A stretch of DNA of 64,000 bases. It comes from Euglena gracilis. Its lineage: Eukaryota; Euglenida; Euglenophyceae; Euglenales. The stretch is taken from positions 43,175,540 to 43,239,539 of the forward strand of contig CP154955.1 of the NCBI GenBank assembly GCA_039621445.1, in the 5' to 3' direction. The position numbers and the translations under genes are program-made. Numbering within the stretch: the first letter of the stretch is position 1; every line of letters starts with the position of its first letter. The notes beneath the pieces are model-generated. The model ran no database searches and was not told where the DNA came from. It saw nothing but the letters and a program-made list of their open reading frames with translations. This document shows, in pieces, positions 42,251-53,930 of the stretch.

Positions 42251-43388
42251 CGCTGAAATGACGCCCAGCCCGCAGCTAGGCGAAGCTGGGATAGACTGAA
42301 AAAAATTTTTCGTCCAATTTTGACGCGAATTGGCCGAAATTTTTTTGGGAAAAAAGGTCAGAATTGGCCAAGGGGATTTTTTTAAGGCGTACATTTAAGG
42401 TTAAACAAATTTGAATTTTAAGGTTGCTTAAAGGCTATTTTAAGGTTTTTTCAGCATTTCTGAAATTTTTAAGGCGTCCATTTTCCGAGGGAAGTCCAGG
42501 CCATTCCCAGTATGGTCCAAATTTAAAACAGTTGAACCCCATCTTTGTCGGAAAGACAATGTTCCAGCAATGCCAGAAATCATTTTTTTCCCCCTGAGTT
42601 GTCACGTTTTTTGCCGAGATTTTTCAATTTCATTTTTGCTCGAACGTCGAAAAAAATTTCCAGGACAAAATTTTTTTAAGGAAGGGAGTTTGGCCAAAAT
42701 TTCTAAGGCGTTTGGAATTGGTCTTTTTGAGGGCATTTTTTGGGTTCCTGCCGGGTCCAGCTCCCAGCCAGGCCTTTAAAGATGCATGGCCGGGTGCTGG
42801 ATGCGCTGGCCATTGCGACCGCCCAAGATCGGTGGTTTGGCCAATATTTGCGAGTCTCCACGGTGGTCCCAGTTCTTTGCGAGCGTCTTTCAAACCCTGA
42901 GGTGTGTTATCCAGTGCCTCTTAACGTCTCCCCAGTCGATTTTTTGCTATGACCAATTTGGTCCGGCACTCTGTTCAGAAACAAACAAGCAATGAATGGA
43001 TGCACTGCCCAGTTTTTTTTTTGTGGTGTCTGTGGTTTTGATTTTTTTTGTGTGCTGTTCTTCCTTTCAATCGAAAGGAAAAGGGGTCCATGATTCTGTG
43101 ATGCGTTTTAGAATGTCTGGGTGTGGGCATTTTTGGAATGAATTACCTCCAAATCGTTGATATGATCATACCCCCATGTCCAACGAACACTCCCAGTTTG
43201 GACCCCAACTTTTCGCTTCTCCGTCATCATTATTCTTCTTTTTGTTGTTATGGACATTGTTTTTCGGATTTTATTGGAAATTTTTTTTCCAATCCCTCTT
43301 TCGATCCCATTTCTGAGGGATTTTCTGAACAGAGGGCGGTCTCAATTTTGTGTCCACCCTTTGCCCTCGGACACCACCTCCGCCACAG
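42251..43388. other. Intron sequence, nothing recognised
   Basis: AT-rich sequence with TTTTTAAGG repeats near 42380-42480. A short frame at 42740-42900 (including HGRVLDALAIATAQDRWFGQ) has some coding look and could be an exon, but its borders are unclear. Confidence 0.4.
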
Positions 43389-43612
43389 GTGCTTGCCGAC
43401 CTGTCTGCCGAGCAAGTGGCTCGCCTGGTGAGGTCCCTGGGCAAGCTGAAGGCCGCAGACACTGTGCTGTTGGGGCAACTCTCCGCACATCTGCAGTTGG
43501 AGGGCAACCTGGACCGCCTCCAGGCCGAGCACCTTGCCATGGTCCTTGGCGGACTCGCCCGGCTCAAGAGCACCGGCCAGGCTGGCCTTTTGCATTCTGA
43601 CCTGTTGCCCGA
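43389..43612 (+). CDS. Helical-repeat protein, exon C
   Basis: A CCACAG acceptor leads into VLADLSAEQVARLVRSLGKL, KAADTVLLGQLSAHLQLEGN, then LDRLQAEHLAMVLGGLARLK. These are two successive helical repeats with the L-x-x-x-L-G-K/R-L-K spacing shared by exon E (ALARLKAADPTVMGAI). Repeats of this type bind RNA in chloroplasts or mitochondria. The donor lies before the TGA at 43613 but is not a clear GT. Confidence 0.75.
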
Positions 43613-46088
43613 GTGAAAGAATGCAGGTCAGACATCCATTTAGTGTTGCCCACCAGTGTGAGTCCCGGGAACTTGCCAGTGACCACACCACCTGAAATTG
43701 CTCTCCGGAGGCCTTTGCGAAGAACTTTAGAACCACTGGGGTGTAACTGGAGAGGTATCGTACCTCCCCCCCCCCCCATGCCTAATGAACACCCTTGCCC
43801 AATGAACAGGGGGTGTTCAGAGTCTAGATTGTCACCATATACCTTATCTACACAGAAAACGTACCCCAAGCCCAATGAACACCCCCCAGTCGGACCGTCC
43901 AGATTGCCACCTTAGTGTTCATTGGGCTTGGGGGGGAGGTATTTCGTAAGACAATCCCCGTTGGCCATTTGCAGGTTCAAGAGAGGGCAGAGCTTCTGGT
44001 ATGCCAGTCCATGCCGTGAGGGAGTGGTGCCTCTCCCCCAACCACAACAGTGGGGTGCAATTGATTCCCTTTGCTTGATCTACACTTCGCGGATTGATCT
44101 GGGGCTAAGGTCCACCAATGAGTGCCCAATGTTTCTGCAGATCAATCCACACCTCATAAAAATTTGTGGCCCATATATGCCCATCAAAAATATTTGTGAC
44201 CCGGAATCATTTGTGAGCCACACTGAATGGATGTCTGGTGCAGGTTTTGATGAAACCAAGGTGCAGGGTTTAGGTGGGAGCCAACAAATTGCATTGCGGT
44301 TGCATGCAGTGCAGAACCCAAGATGCAAGATAGAAAGTTGGATGTAAAATACAGTAAGAAAAGCGGTCCCAGCTGAAAGTATTGAAAGAACAACATTGAC
44401 AGGTCCTTCCTGCTGTGTCATTCCCAAAACTGTGCTTTGAGGGATTTTCTTTTAAAAAAAATGCAATTAATTCACCAGAGGGAAAGTGGCTGGAGGAGCA
44501 TACATTGGTTTGTATCCCCAATCCCAATCCTGACCTCCATTTTCTCCAAGCGCATTGCAAGGTGTTCTGCAATTTTTTCAAAGGCAACCTGGTGCTGACT
44601 ACAGACTACTTCGGGCAAAACAGAGGCTGGCTTTTGCCATACACTCTCTTGAACATTGCTGTCAAAGTGTTTTTGTTACACTCCTCACCTCAAGTTTCCA
44701 TTGGTGTTTTATGAACACATTTGTTCCCTCCGAGAATTAGCATTGATAGATTGACATTATGTGACCCCCCAAATGAAATCACACAGTTGTCAAGCAGTTG
44801 TCGTCGTCCTCTGCGTGTGTGCTGTGTGAGCTCGGCTGCAACCTGTCACAGAATGCTGTATGGTGCCAAAATGGGGCCAAAAATGAGCTTTATGGTCTTT
44901 TTGGCAGTCAGTCTTGTGGAGTCAGGCTCAAGGGCCCCCAATTAGCCATTTTGCTTACCACGACGAAAAAGCCAATTTTTTTCCAATTGACAGCCTGTTT
45001 GCCAAGCACTCCAGCCAGGCTGCTGACCAACGACTGCCAATGGACCCCATCTTTGCTTTATTCCCTTGGTGTGAAGCGCTGGAGTACATGCACTTTCGCC
45101 ACCACGAGACAGGGCACGGGGAGTCAGCCAACTGAGAGTTTTTTTCCAATTGGGCCATGGGGGGAATCAGACGAGCCTCGGTGGGGTCCCCATTGCTGCA
45201 CGTGGCGGCAGGTGGCAAGCCTTCTCGGCGCAGTCCGTGGAGGGGGGGAGCTGCGATTCAGCCGGCTGGTCCAGTGTGACCCAGGGGATGTCTGGTGGGA
45301 AAAATGGTGGGTCGCTGGACCCCCCCCACCCCCCCCCCCCCACAGGGGGAGTCACCACACTGAGCGTTCCGTCGTCACCCGAACTTGTCCCATGTGCAAT
45401 CGCCGAATCAATTCTGCCGGCCTCTCCCCATTGCTGTGGGGCCTCGCCAGTTTTCTCCCGATTCGCCCTGATTCGCATGCATTAATTTACCCCCTGTGTG
45501 ACCCCCCCTGGGAGGGGGGTTGTGTGGGTGGGTTGGGTCGCCCCCCCCCCAGGCCAGGGGGATGGGGTACACCATGGGTCTGCTCAAACCGGGTCAGAGG
45601 GCAGGGGAGGGCAGGGGGGGGGGGTTAATCACCATTTTTGGGTGTTTTTGGGTGGATGAACCCCCCCCCCCCGTGGGTGGGTGTGTTGTGGGTGGCTGGG
45701 TTTTTGAAAAAAAATTGGTGGGTGGGTTTAGGCCGGAAAAAAGAGCCCACTCCCCCCCAGATTTGTGCTTAGTCGGGTGCCTACCCCACGGGGGGGGGTG
45801 CTAGGGGCAGGCACCCATAGCACCCGATCCGACCCCCCCGGGGGAGGGGGCAGGGTTTTGGGGGGTGCCTGCCCCTAGCAGGCACCCCCTCTGACCCCGG
45901 CGCCTTTGGCGCCGGGGGCCCAGAAAAGGCCATTTTCAATGAAAATTTTCTGGGTCCCCCCCAGGACCCCTATCCCCCCCCTGGGGGGGTGTGCCTGCTG
46001 GGGGCAGGCACCCTATATAGCCCTGGTTGGTAAGCACAAGCATGCCCCCTCCCCCAGGGGGTCACTGAGTGAATCTTTGGCTGGACCC
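43613..46088. other. Intron region with repeats and one weak frame
   Basis: 43760-43945 is an inverted-repeat block built on CCCAATGAACACCC. 44920-45120 is an open frame (FAKHSSQAADQRLPMDPIFA, CEALEYMHFRHHETGHG) ending next to AGTCAGCCAAC, which could be a nonconventional donor pairing with TTTGGCTG at 46075. That would join in frame to exon D, but its protein lacks the repeat signature, so it is not called as an exon. Confidence 0.4.
45758..46044. mobile_element. F1 MITE, copy 2
   Basis: CAGATTTGTGCTTAGTCGGG to GTAAGCACAAGCATG with the GCGCCTTTGGCGC centre. Flanking 8-mers are C-rich and agree at about 6 of 8. It lies 44 bp upstream of exon D. Confidence 0.75.
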
Positions 46089-46192
46089 TGAAGGCCCTGG
46101 TCGGCCAACTGGTCCGGGAGGACCTCGCTGGGACGTTCCGCCCCACCGAGTTGGCCTGCACGGCGTGGGCGTTGGCCACCTTGCGGTTCAAG
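46089..46192 (+). CDS. Helical-repeat protein, exon D
   Basis: Reads KALVGQLVREDLAGTFRPTE, then LACTAWALATLRFK, followed by a GTGTGTGG donor. F-x-P-x-E-L-x-x-T-x-W-A-L-A-x-L matches the repeat in exons E, I and J. No AG precedes the exon in frame, but CTG-GACCC lies exactly at -8 to -1, as expected for a nonconventional intron end. Confidence 0.75.
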
Positions 46193-46894
46193 GTGTGTGG
46201 CGCCAACTCTCAGCACTGGTGGCCTCCTGGGCCAAGCCACAATGCCCCACCCCCATTCAGAGGTCAGGCAAGGTGCGGCAAACCCAGGGTTTCCTTTGGA
46301 AGCTGGGAGAAGCATGAAATTAATTTAAAAGAGGGTGTCCAGACCCCGGTTAGATGTATGAAGGTTTCGTGTCTGTTAACGGACAGGGATGAGCTTTGCT
46401 TCTTGCCCAGCTTGCTGTGATTTGGCCTCCCAAGTTTATGTGCCGGCCCCCTCCGTTCCAGGTTCAAATTAGGTTTCCAGGACTTTTTTGATGTGAGATT
46501 TAGATTCTGCAACGTCGTTCCTGATCGACCTGGGCACTGCTTATTCAACTTTATTTTTTTTGCGCAAAAACCTCAATTTCAAATTTTATGCACTTGGGGG
46601 TTTGGGGTTGTGAATGTATAAAGATGTGCACCGTTGGAAACACTGCTAATCTGGAGACACTGTCAAGTACACGGTCAAGGATGATTTTGGTTCAGGCTGT
46701 TTTTTTTACTGATCAAAACCATCAAAAAAGCAATTACAAACATGGTATTCCCATGCAACAAATGAATTAATTCTGTCTTCTTGCACACAAGAAAACCTTG
46801 CTTTTTGGCTCAAAACCCGAATAGTTGTGATGTTGTTCACCACCCAGGATTTGGGTTTGAGAATGGAACGTTGTGTTGATATTTCTCTCCTCAG

Positions 46895-47056
46895 GATAAG
46901 GTGGCGATGGAACGACTTGCTCTGGAAGCTATTCCTTCAATGCCGGATTTCCATCCTTTGTCTTTGAACAAGTTGCTCTTCGAATTTCTCAGCTTCAACC
47001 ACCAGCTGGAAAGTGACCAACCAGCTTTTTTTGCCAAGATGCAAGATTGCATGCCC
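46895..47056 (+). CDS. Helical-repeat protein, exon D2
   Basis: After CTCCTCAG the frame reads DKVAMERLALEAIPSMPDFH, PLSLNKLLFEFLSFNHQLES and DQPAFFAKMQDC. It is amphipathic with an L-N-K-L-L-F-x-F-L repeat-like helix and balanced codon use. The donor is not certain. Its place in the same gene is inferred from strand and spacing. Confidence 0.6.
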
Positions 47057-47648
47057 TGATCTCCTTTGGGATCTGGGCATCTCTGGGATCTGGGGAGATC
47101 TGGGATGTGGGTTTGGGATCACATTTGATCAAGGTTGCCCTAAAGAGGTGTTTGGACATGCGCAAAGGCCCACAGAGCACAGAAGGGGGGATAATCATCG
47201 CAAGAATTGATGCAGATGGCAGGATGGGAGAACCCATTTGATTCATTTGAAGGGGGGCAGATTCATAACCAGGCATCTTTTTAAGATCTCCTGCGTCGCC
47301 GAGGATTGGCCGAAAGTGGCCACCCGGTGCCGAAGGAGTTGTACTTTTTTATTCTTGACCAAAATTATTTGATTCTTGGCCATTTTTTGGCCAAGTGGCC
47401 AAGTGACCAACCCTCTCCCCCCTCCGGGGTGGGGGGTAGGAAGTTGGTGGTTGGTTTTTGACTGGCTGGTTTTTTGTTGAAGTGGAAAGTGACCCCCCCG
47501 GGGGGGGGACCACAGTCCGATGCACCGGAAAATCAACTTCTACACACACTCCCAACCACCCGCCTCGCACGCGGTCGCGTCGTGACAGCGCAAGCTTGAT
47601 TTTGCCACCGCAGTTTGGAGGTAACCACACCAAAGGTGGACACACTAA

Positions 47649-48068
47649 CACCAACACCAACACCCCCAGCATGGCAAGGTGTGCTGGTTTGGACAGCGGT
47701 GTCTATACCCATACTGTCCGTACCAGCACCCAGCCAACTGGTGGGGGTACACCCAAAAAGTGCAGCCCACAGAGGGGGGCTCCCCATGGGGAGGGCGGGG
47801 GAGACCGACGGGGGAACAGCGCATGTGCAAGTATGGGATGGGATGCTGGTTGAGGACCACCTCATGCCCGTATGCCCATCCCATTGAGAACAGCAACGGG
47901 AGACAGCAACACAACAACTGGGAACCACACCAAGAGGAGCCCAGGGTGGGTCCAAAGGGTTGGGGAAGCAGCAGCAACAGCAGCAGCCCAGCAAGCAGCA
48001 GCGGAGAGTATTTCCTTCCCAGGGGGACCCGGTGGGCTGTGGTGGTAAAAAGGGCCCACTGCAGGTGA
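47649..48068 (+). CDS. Segment encoding two CCCH zinc fingers and a Ser/Gln-rich tail
   Basis: An open frame with CWFGQRCLYPYCPYQH (C-x5-C-x4-C-x3-H) and CKYGMGCWLRTTSCPYAH (C-x5-C-x6-C-x3-H), two tandem CCCH fingers that usually bind RNA. A low-complexity stretch (SSSNSSSPASSS) follows; in the +1 frame it is Gln-rich, so a frameshift or splice may occur here. No other helical repeat is present. It could be an exon of a separate RNA-binding protein, an alternative exon of the surrounding gene, or a retrocopy. The frame is closed by TAA at 47646 and by a stop at 48066. Confidence 0.6.
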   Translation, partial: HQHQHPQHGKVCWFGQRCLYPYCPYQHPANWWGYTQKVQPTEGGSPWGGRGRPTGEQRMCKYGMGCWLRTTSCPYAHPIENSNGRQQHNNWEPHQEEPRVGPKGWGSSSNSSSPASSSGEYFLPRGTRWAVVVKRAHCR

Positions 48069-48442
48069 CACCAGTACCCGCCGGCACGCAGTGGAGGAGT
48101 AGGCCCCTTACCACCCCGAGCACCTCTTGGGAACGAAATCGAGCAGCAACAGAAGCAGCAGCAGCAGCAGCCAGAAAGGGGAGCCGAAAACCCAAGGGGG
48201 AGGGGAAGGGCAAGGAAAACACAAAACGGAAGTTTGAAGTCCCAGTGAATATGGGGTCGGACAATTATTGGGAGTTGCTCCGAAGAAAGGGCCAGAAGCG
48301 GAATGCAGCGCCAGGCCTTAAACCAGACAGAAGCCAAAGTGCATCTAGGGGGGGGGTGCCAGTTGGTCTGACCCAAGGCAAGTGGGCCAGTGAGTTAATC
48401 TGGGGGTTGTTTCTTTTGTTTTTTTAAAAACATCACCTGCAA

Positions 48443-48686
48443 GAGCCTCTTGGTCCCAGCCAACTTCATTTGGGCCTACGCCTCCCTGAATTGGTGGGAC
48501 GAGGCGCTCATCCAAGCCGTGGTGAGCCGCACCCTGGCCGACGGCTTCCTGCCCCGCTTCAACCCCCAAGGCATCGTCAACGTTGCCTGGGCATTGGCCA
48601 GGCTGAAGGCCGCGGACCCGACGGTCATGGGAGCCATTGCTTCACAGCTGTTGCAGCCAGGGTTTCTGCGTTCGGGGATGACTTGA
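48443..48686 (+). CDS. Helical-repeat protein, exon E
   Basis: The clearest repeat exon: ANFIWAYASLNWWDEALIQA, VVSRTLADGFLPRFNPQGIV and NVAWALARLKAADPTVMGAI. It holds about one and a half units of a ~38-residue helical repeat with consensus F-x-P-Q-x-I-x-N-x-A-W-A-x-A-x-L. Such arrays (RAP/HPR/OPR-like) are typical of organelle RNA maturation factors in algae and other protists. The acceptor is either the AAG at 48442 or the CAG at 48459. Confidence 0.8.
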
Positions 48687-48767
48687 ACATTTCCGTCTCA
48701 TTGCCGATTTTGAGCTGATGGCCAAAGCAACACCCGAAACACCAGCTCGAGGCAATTACCCTGGAGG

Positions 48768-49052
48768 CAGGGTTTTTTTTAGTCGTAGACCCCCGGGGGG
48801 GGTAGGGTGGGTGGGTCCGGCCGAGCCCCCCCCGGGTGTCCCCCCGGAGGGGACCCCCCCCCTTAGTGCAACCAAGGGGGGTGGGATATACTTTTCGGCG
48901 CCGAAGGCGCCGAAAAAGTGCTATTTTTAGCGCTTTTCGCGATTTTTCGGCCATTTTTTTGTGGGTCCCCCAGGCCCCCCCCCCCGGGGGGCCCCCCAGG
49001 GGGTGGGTGGGTGGGGGGACCCCCCCTCCCCCCGGTCTTAAAAAAACCCCTG
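48768..49052. mobile_element. F3 MITE, copy 1
   Basis: 285 bp from CAGGGTTTTTTTTAGTCG to CTTAAAAAAACCCCTG, flanked by exact CCTGGAGG (48760-48767, 49053-49060). The centre CGGCGCCGAAGGCGCCG is preceded by a GATATACTTTT box. Confidence 0.9.
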
Positions 49053-49291
49053 CCTGGAGGCAATTAAATCCCCTAATGGGAGTGAGGTGTCTCAGGGGCA
49101 CAAGCAGCTACTGTTCAGGGCCGTACCCCCCTCCCGTGCCAGGGTCGGGACCGGCCCCCCCTCACCGGAGTCCGTCCCCCCCAGCCACCAGCCCGTGAGG
49201 GGGTGCGGGTGCCCCCGCCGGAACCGGGTTTTCCCCCAAAAATGGTGGGCTCAAGTCATTTTCGGGTGTTTCCCCCGGGTTCCCTCCCGGC

Positions 49292-49593
49292 CAGGGATTT
49301 TTTTAAGTTTGGACCCCCGGGGGGGGAGGGGGGGGGTAGGGTGGGTGGGGCCCCCCGGCCCCCCCCCCCCCCCCCCCCGGGGGGGGGGTCCCCCCCGGAG
49401 GGGGGTGGGATATACTTTTCGGCGCCGCAGGCGCCGAAAAAATTCTATTTTTAGCACTTTTCGCGATTTTTCGGCCATTTTTTGTGGGTCCCCCGGACCC
49501 CCCTCCCCCCCCCCCCCCGGGGCCCCCCCCAGGGGGGGAGGGGGGTGCGGGGGGAGCCCCCCCTCCCCCCCCCCGGTCTTAAAAAAGCCCCTG
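49292..49593. mobile_element. F3 MITE, copy 2
   Basis: 302 bp from CAGGGATTTTTTTAAG to CTTAAAAAAGCCCCTG, flanked by exact CTCCCGGC (49284-49291, 49594-49601). The interior is close to copy 1 (TTTTTAGCACTTTTCGCG). Confidence 0.9.
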
Positions 49594-49949
49594 CTCCCGG
49601 CTGCTGGCTGGGAGCGCAGGGTCCGGAAGGAAATCGATGAAAATTGTACAAGTAGGGAAAAAATGGGAGTGCACCCCCGCCGCCGGAGGCAGCGGCGCTA
49701 TAAGCGCACCCGTGCTTCTATTAGGGGGGGGTTAACCTCAGGGCAGGCAGGACATCGTTGGACCTCAAAAAAGGCATCCCGATGCAGTTACCCCCCTCCC
49801 CTTTGTCCAACAACCACCCCTTTATAATGACCACCCCCCGGTCACAGGTTGCAGGTAATGGGGGGCGTACAACCACCCCCCCTGGTCATAGGTTGCAGGT
49901 TGCAAAAAAATTTTTTTTTAACGGTTTTACCAAGCGGTAGATTTCCCAC

Positions 49950-50212
49950 CAGGCTTCTTTTTAAGTCACCTGACCACCCCCCCCACCCCGGGGAGGGGGG
50001 GTGGGTGGGTGGGTCCGGGCCGGACCCCCCCCGGGGGGGGTCCCGCGCCGGAGGCGCTGGGTATACCTTTTCGGCGCGAAGCGCCGAAATTTTTTGAAAA
50101 TTGCCTTTAGCGGGCCCGATTTTGGGGGGGGTCCCCCGCCCCCCTCCCGCGCCACCCTGGGTGGGTGGGGGGGACCCCCCCTCCCCCCCCGGGGGTCTTA
50201 AAAAGAAGCCTG
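49950..50212. mobile_element. F2 MITE, copy 2
   Basis: 263 bp from CAGGCTTCTTTTTAAG to CTTAAAAAGAAGCCTG, flanked by exact TTTCCCAC (49942-49949, 50213-50220). The internal GGGTATACCTTTTCGGCGCG is shared with the other F2 copies. Confidence 0.9.
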
Positions 50213-50545
50213 TTTCCCACCTCCCCCCGCTACAGCTGCTATGTTCTGCCCCCCGGCAACGTCAGAGCCAGATCCCAAAAAGGTGGTGTTGTTTGCAAAA
50301 GCAACACGTGGAATTTGGGGTTTGGCACACGTTTTCAACGGGAACCTTTACCTCACAAAAGATCTGTTCGATGGGGATTTTATCCTGAAAATTGTTGTGT
50401 CGCCGGAAGAAAGGCTTCTATACCGTGCCCGCGGAATAGTGCCTGCCCCGCACCCCTTCGGTGTAGCAGGACATTTTTGGGCATTTTTCCGATTTCAGTC
50501 CAGCTCGCCCCGGTTCGGGTCCAGCCGGGGCTAGCCAGCCCAAAT

Positions 50546-50744
50546 TTCTAGCCCTAGCACAACCCCGGCGCCAAAGGCGCCGGGGAGCCAAAAATGGCCT
50601 ATTTTCAAAGGAATACGCCCGGGCAGAGGCCGAAATCCCCCCCCCCCCCGGGGGGTAGTGCCTGCCTGGGCAGGCACTCACAGGCACTCCGGACCCCCCC
50701 TCCCCCCCCCGGGGTTGGTAAAAAAACAGCCTGCCCCGATGGCC
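50546..50744. mobile_element. F4 MITE, partial copy
   Basis: Shares GGCGCCAAAGGCGCCGGGGA, CCTATTTTCAAAGGAAT and GTGCCTGCCTGGGCAGGCAC with 20442-20735 and ends GGTAAAAAAACAGCCTG. No matching left end was found, so it is probably truncated. Confidence 0.6.
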
Positions 50745-51059
50745 ATTTTCAAGGGGAAAATGCCTTGATCGGCAGGCACTGGGGTCCAAAACCGACGCTG
50801 CACCCCATAGCACAAGGCATCCACAGAAACCTGATTTAGAGCCTGAACGTCAGTGAGAAGATATGCAACATGGTGTTAGGTTCAGGGCATCACTTAAGGG
50901 GTTTGGGGGCCAGGGTTTTGAGATTTTTTGTGAAAAAAATTGTGGTTTTCCATCAAAAATTCATGTGTTTCGGGTTCATTTTTCAAAAAAAAATTCAAAA
51001 ATTTTCTGACCAAAACCCCGTTTTCCCGAAATCGGTGAAAATGCTGTGGTGGGTGGGGG

Positions 51060-51600
51060 GGTTCGATCACCCCCAGGGATGGATGGGAAGCCCTTCGGTA
51101 TTGAGGTAGGTGGTGGGGGGAGGGTCCCAACCACCCCCCCCCCCCTAGGGGGGTAAGGTGGTAGGGGGGGGGGTCCGGACCACCCCCCCCCTAGATGTTG
51201 GGAGGGGGGGGACCGGACCCCCCACCCCCCCTCCTTGACAGCCGCCAAAAATAGCGCTGTGCACTGGAAAATGCAAAAAACACTGCAAAAAAACACCCCT
51301 TTTGCTGACTTTTGGCCACATTGCCCATTTTTTGATGTGTTGATGTTTTTCCCCCAAAAAATGCTCAAAAATTTCAAAAAATGAGCATTTTTGGGTCGAT
51401 TTTCAAAGAAAAATCAGGGATTTTTGACCAATTCCGACCCGATTTCTGGCCCTTTGCCCGTCCATGAAGTCGAAAAATTTTCGGCCCCTCCTCAGTTTCG
51501 AGGAAGGAGGGGGGGGTCCGACCCACCCCCCTCCCTCCGTGTCGGGAGGGGGGGTCCGGCACCCTATCTATAGCACCTACTAGCCTAGAGCACCCACCCA
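51060..51600. repeat. ~500-bp dispersed repeat, copy 1
   Basis: Shares GGATGGGAAGCCCTTCGGTA, CTAGATGTTGGGAGG and AAAAATGAGCATTTTTGG with 61135-61640. Both copies carry large poly(G)/poly(C) stems. No ORF and no terminal repeats were identified. Confidence 0.7.
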
Positions 51601-51715
51601 CCCACCCCCGGTCGGCAAAAAAGCCTGATCCCAACCAAGCCCATAGCACCCAGCCCCCCCAAAGTGCAAAAACAATAAAAAACCCAGCAAACCTTGGTCA
51701 GTTTTTTTTGTGCAG

Positions 51716-51830
51716 GCTGACCCAGTCATCCCCAACCGCCAACGGTTGAGCCCGCAGGGGGTGTCCAACATCGCTTGGGCATGTGGAAAGTCCGGGTTCT
51801 TTCACGAGGCGCTGTTGATGGCCCTTGGGA
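51716..51830 (+). CDS. Helical-repeat protein, exon G
   Basis: A GTGCAG acceptor leads into ADPVIPNRQRLSPQGVSNIA and WACGKSGFFHEALLMALGS. The L-S-P-Q-G-V-S-N-I-A-W-A core matches N-P-Q-G-I-V-N-V-A-W-A in exon E. The donor is probably the GTTACC after CTTGGGA. Confidence 0.75.
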
Positions 51831-52484
51831 GTTACCACCATTTGTCTCAACGTTGTTTCTTTCAGAGTTTTTTTTTTCAGTGCAATTACATATTTGTTCT
51901 GTTTCACGTGGTTGTTGGGAAAATGGTGTTTGGAGCATGCTTCCTTTGAAAAGAAAAACTCAGAAGACCCTCCCCAGGTCCCCCGGAAGACCCTGCAAGG
52001 GGGATGCAGTTGAGTCTACCGTCTCCCACCGATCCTTGGGGACTTTTTCACTTTCATTTCAACACGAACATGAAAAAATGGCAAGAAATATTTCGGTGCC
52101 AAGAACACATGGATCGATGGCCCCAACCGTGCAGTGGGGGATTGAGAACAGGCAATTTTAACCAACCCCCCCCCCCCCTGGAGGGGACGGGTCACTTCCA
52201 CTCTTCCAAAAAACGGTCAATCATTTTTCTTTTTTTGGAAAACCAGCACCGTGATTGGAAATGACCAGCAAATTTTCATCATCAAAAGGGGACGAAAATG
52301 GCATTTTCTGGACGCTTTTGGGGATATTTTTCATCCTGGCACCTCGGCTGAAAATCAGTCAGCCCGTCTGTGCCACCACACAGGGGGGGGGGTCCCTCCC
52401 ACCAGAAGGGAAGGGTCTGACCCCCTCCCCCGCCCTCATGTCAAACCCTGCCCTGGGCCCAGTGGTGGCCCCAGAGTTCTCCAG

Positions 52485-52566
52485 GCGGACTTCTTGCGTC
52501 TGGGCAGCCCTCAGGCACTGTGCAATGTGGCGTGGGCGTGGGCCACGCTGGGCATTCGGATCCAAG
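52485..52566 (+). CDS. Helical-repeat protein, exon H
   Basis: A CTCCAG acceptor leads into ADFLRLGSPQALCNVAWAWA and TLGIRIQ. S-P-Q-A-L-C-N-V-A-W-A-W-A-T-L is one repeat core. The donor is not a clear GT; the sequence after CAAG is GACATC. Confidence 0.7.
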
Positions 52567-52914
52567 GACATCCCAGTTGCCCAAATTACGAGACATGCGC
52601 AGTGACCAGAAATCAGGGAAGAAATGTGACATTTAAGGTCCGAATGTCTGCCACCAACAATTGGCGGGACAACTGAACTGGGTTTGGGTGCCTAAAGCTG
52701 ATTGCATTGTCAGGTATTATAGATTGGAATTGGAAGGGTCCAACTGTTTCAGGAAGGGTTGTTGTTTTTAAGACCCAGTCAATGATGCTTTCACCCCGCA
52801 AGTCTGATGGTTTGATTTTTGAAGAAATTGATTGATTGAGATTGATTTTTGCATGCATTTTCATTCTGGATTCAGGTTGGGGGAGCGCTTCGGTGGTGGT
52901 TGGGTCGTTTGCAG

Positions 52915-53081
52915 GGATGGGTGCTCTTGTTCCCAACACCACTGTCTTCGAAGCAGTGGCCCATGGCATCTTGAAGGCGGATTACGTCGCAGACCTCACC
53001 CCTCAAGGGGTCGGTAACCTGGCTTGGGCGTATGCTAAGGTGGACATCTTTGATCCGCAGCTGCTTGGAGAGATTTGTTGG
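52915..53081 (+). CDS. Helical-repeat protein, exon I
   Basis: A TTTGCAG acceptor leads into GALVPNTTVFEAVAHGILKA, DYVADLTPQGVGNLAWAYAK and VDIFDPQLLGEICW. This contains one complete repeat. L-T-P-Q-G-V-G-N-L-A-W-A-Y-A-K-V matches exons E and G. The GTGATT donor candidate follows. Confidence 0.8.
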
Positions 53082-53796
53082 GTGATTCTCGATTTGCCAG
53101 AAAGAAATGCATTCAGCCAATGTCGCTTTTTAAAGTGTGGTGGAGAAAAGGAATGGCGGTAATTGTCATTTTGAAATGAAAACAATTTCCACCACGCATT
53201 CCACAATTCTTGTGTGTCTGTGAATGTTGTTGCTCCCCCCCCCCCGAGATCCCAGGATCATTCCCAACAGTCCTGGATAATTTCTTTCATTCCATCTGGT
53301 TCCAATAATCAGACAAATACAACGACCTCCAGCATTGATGGATGTTTTGGCTTCAAGGTCAACAAGCAGGCACCACCACCTCTTGTTCATGATCCATTTC
53401 CAGTTGATTTGAGATGATGCAACCACCCCTGTTGATTAATGATCGGTTTTTATTTTCCAGCGAGGATTGATTGTATTTCAGCCAAGCCCCCTCCCCCCGA
53501 CCAACCTCAACCCGAGAGCGTGGTTTTCTGACAAAGGTTTTGTGAGTCATCGGCTAATCTTGTTCCACAACCCCAATTCAATTAAAGTTGACAGAAGTTG
53601 CAGCTTGAACAGTGAGTGTACATCGGGCGGGGAATATTTGGGAACATTCAAAGTTCCGGATGGGAACAACATGGGCGAACCTTTTAAGAATGGCGAGGAG
53701 AACCCTGCGCACCCGGTTCAAGGGGGGCTGGACCTGCATGGCACGCGTTGGTGTGTTGTTTGCTGCCGTCGGCACAATTGGTGCTGCCTGGCGGAG

Positions 53797-53930
53797 GAGC
53801 CCGGCTTCCTGCCTCGGTTCAAAACGCAGGAGATCGCCAACCTGGCCTGGGGCTTCGCCCATTTCGACCTTCAGTACCCCGCCCTGTTGGATGCCATCAC
53901 GGAGTTGTTGCTGACTCCGTTCAGGGGAAG
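53797..53930 (+). CDS. Helical-repeat protein, exon J
   Basis: A GGCGGAG acceptor leads into EPGFLPRFKTQEIANLAWGF, AHFDLQYPALLDAITELLLT. K-T-Q-E-I-A-N-L-A-W-G-F-A is the repeat core with Thr in place of Pro, and Y-P-A-L-L-D-A-I matches D-P-T-V-M-G-A-I in exon E. The donor is uncertain. Confidence 0.75.

Noticed and set aside
44920-45135. Open frame with CEALEYMHFRHHETGHG as a repeat-protein exon
   Set aside because: It could join exon D by a nonconventional intron, but lacks the repeat signature and the pairing is only about 7 bp.
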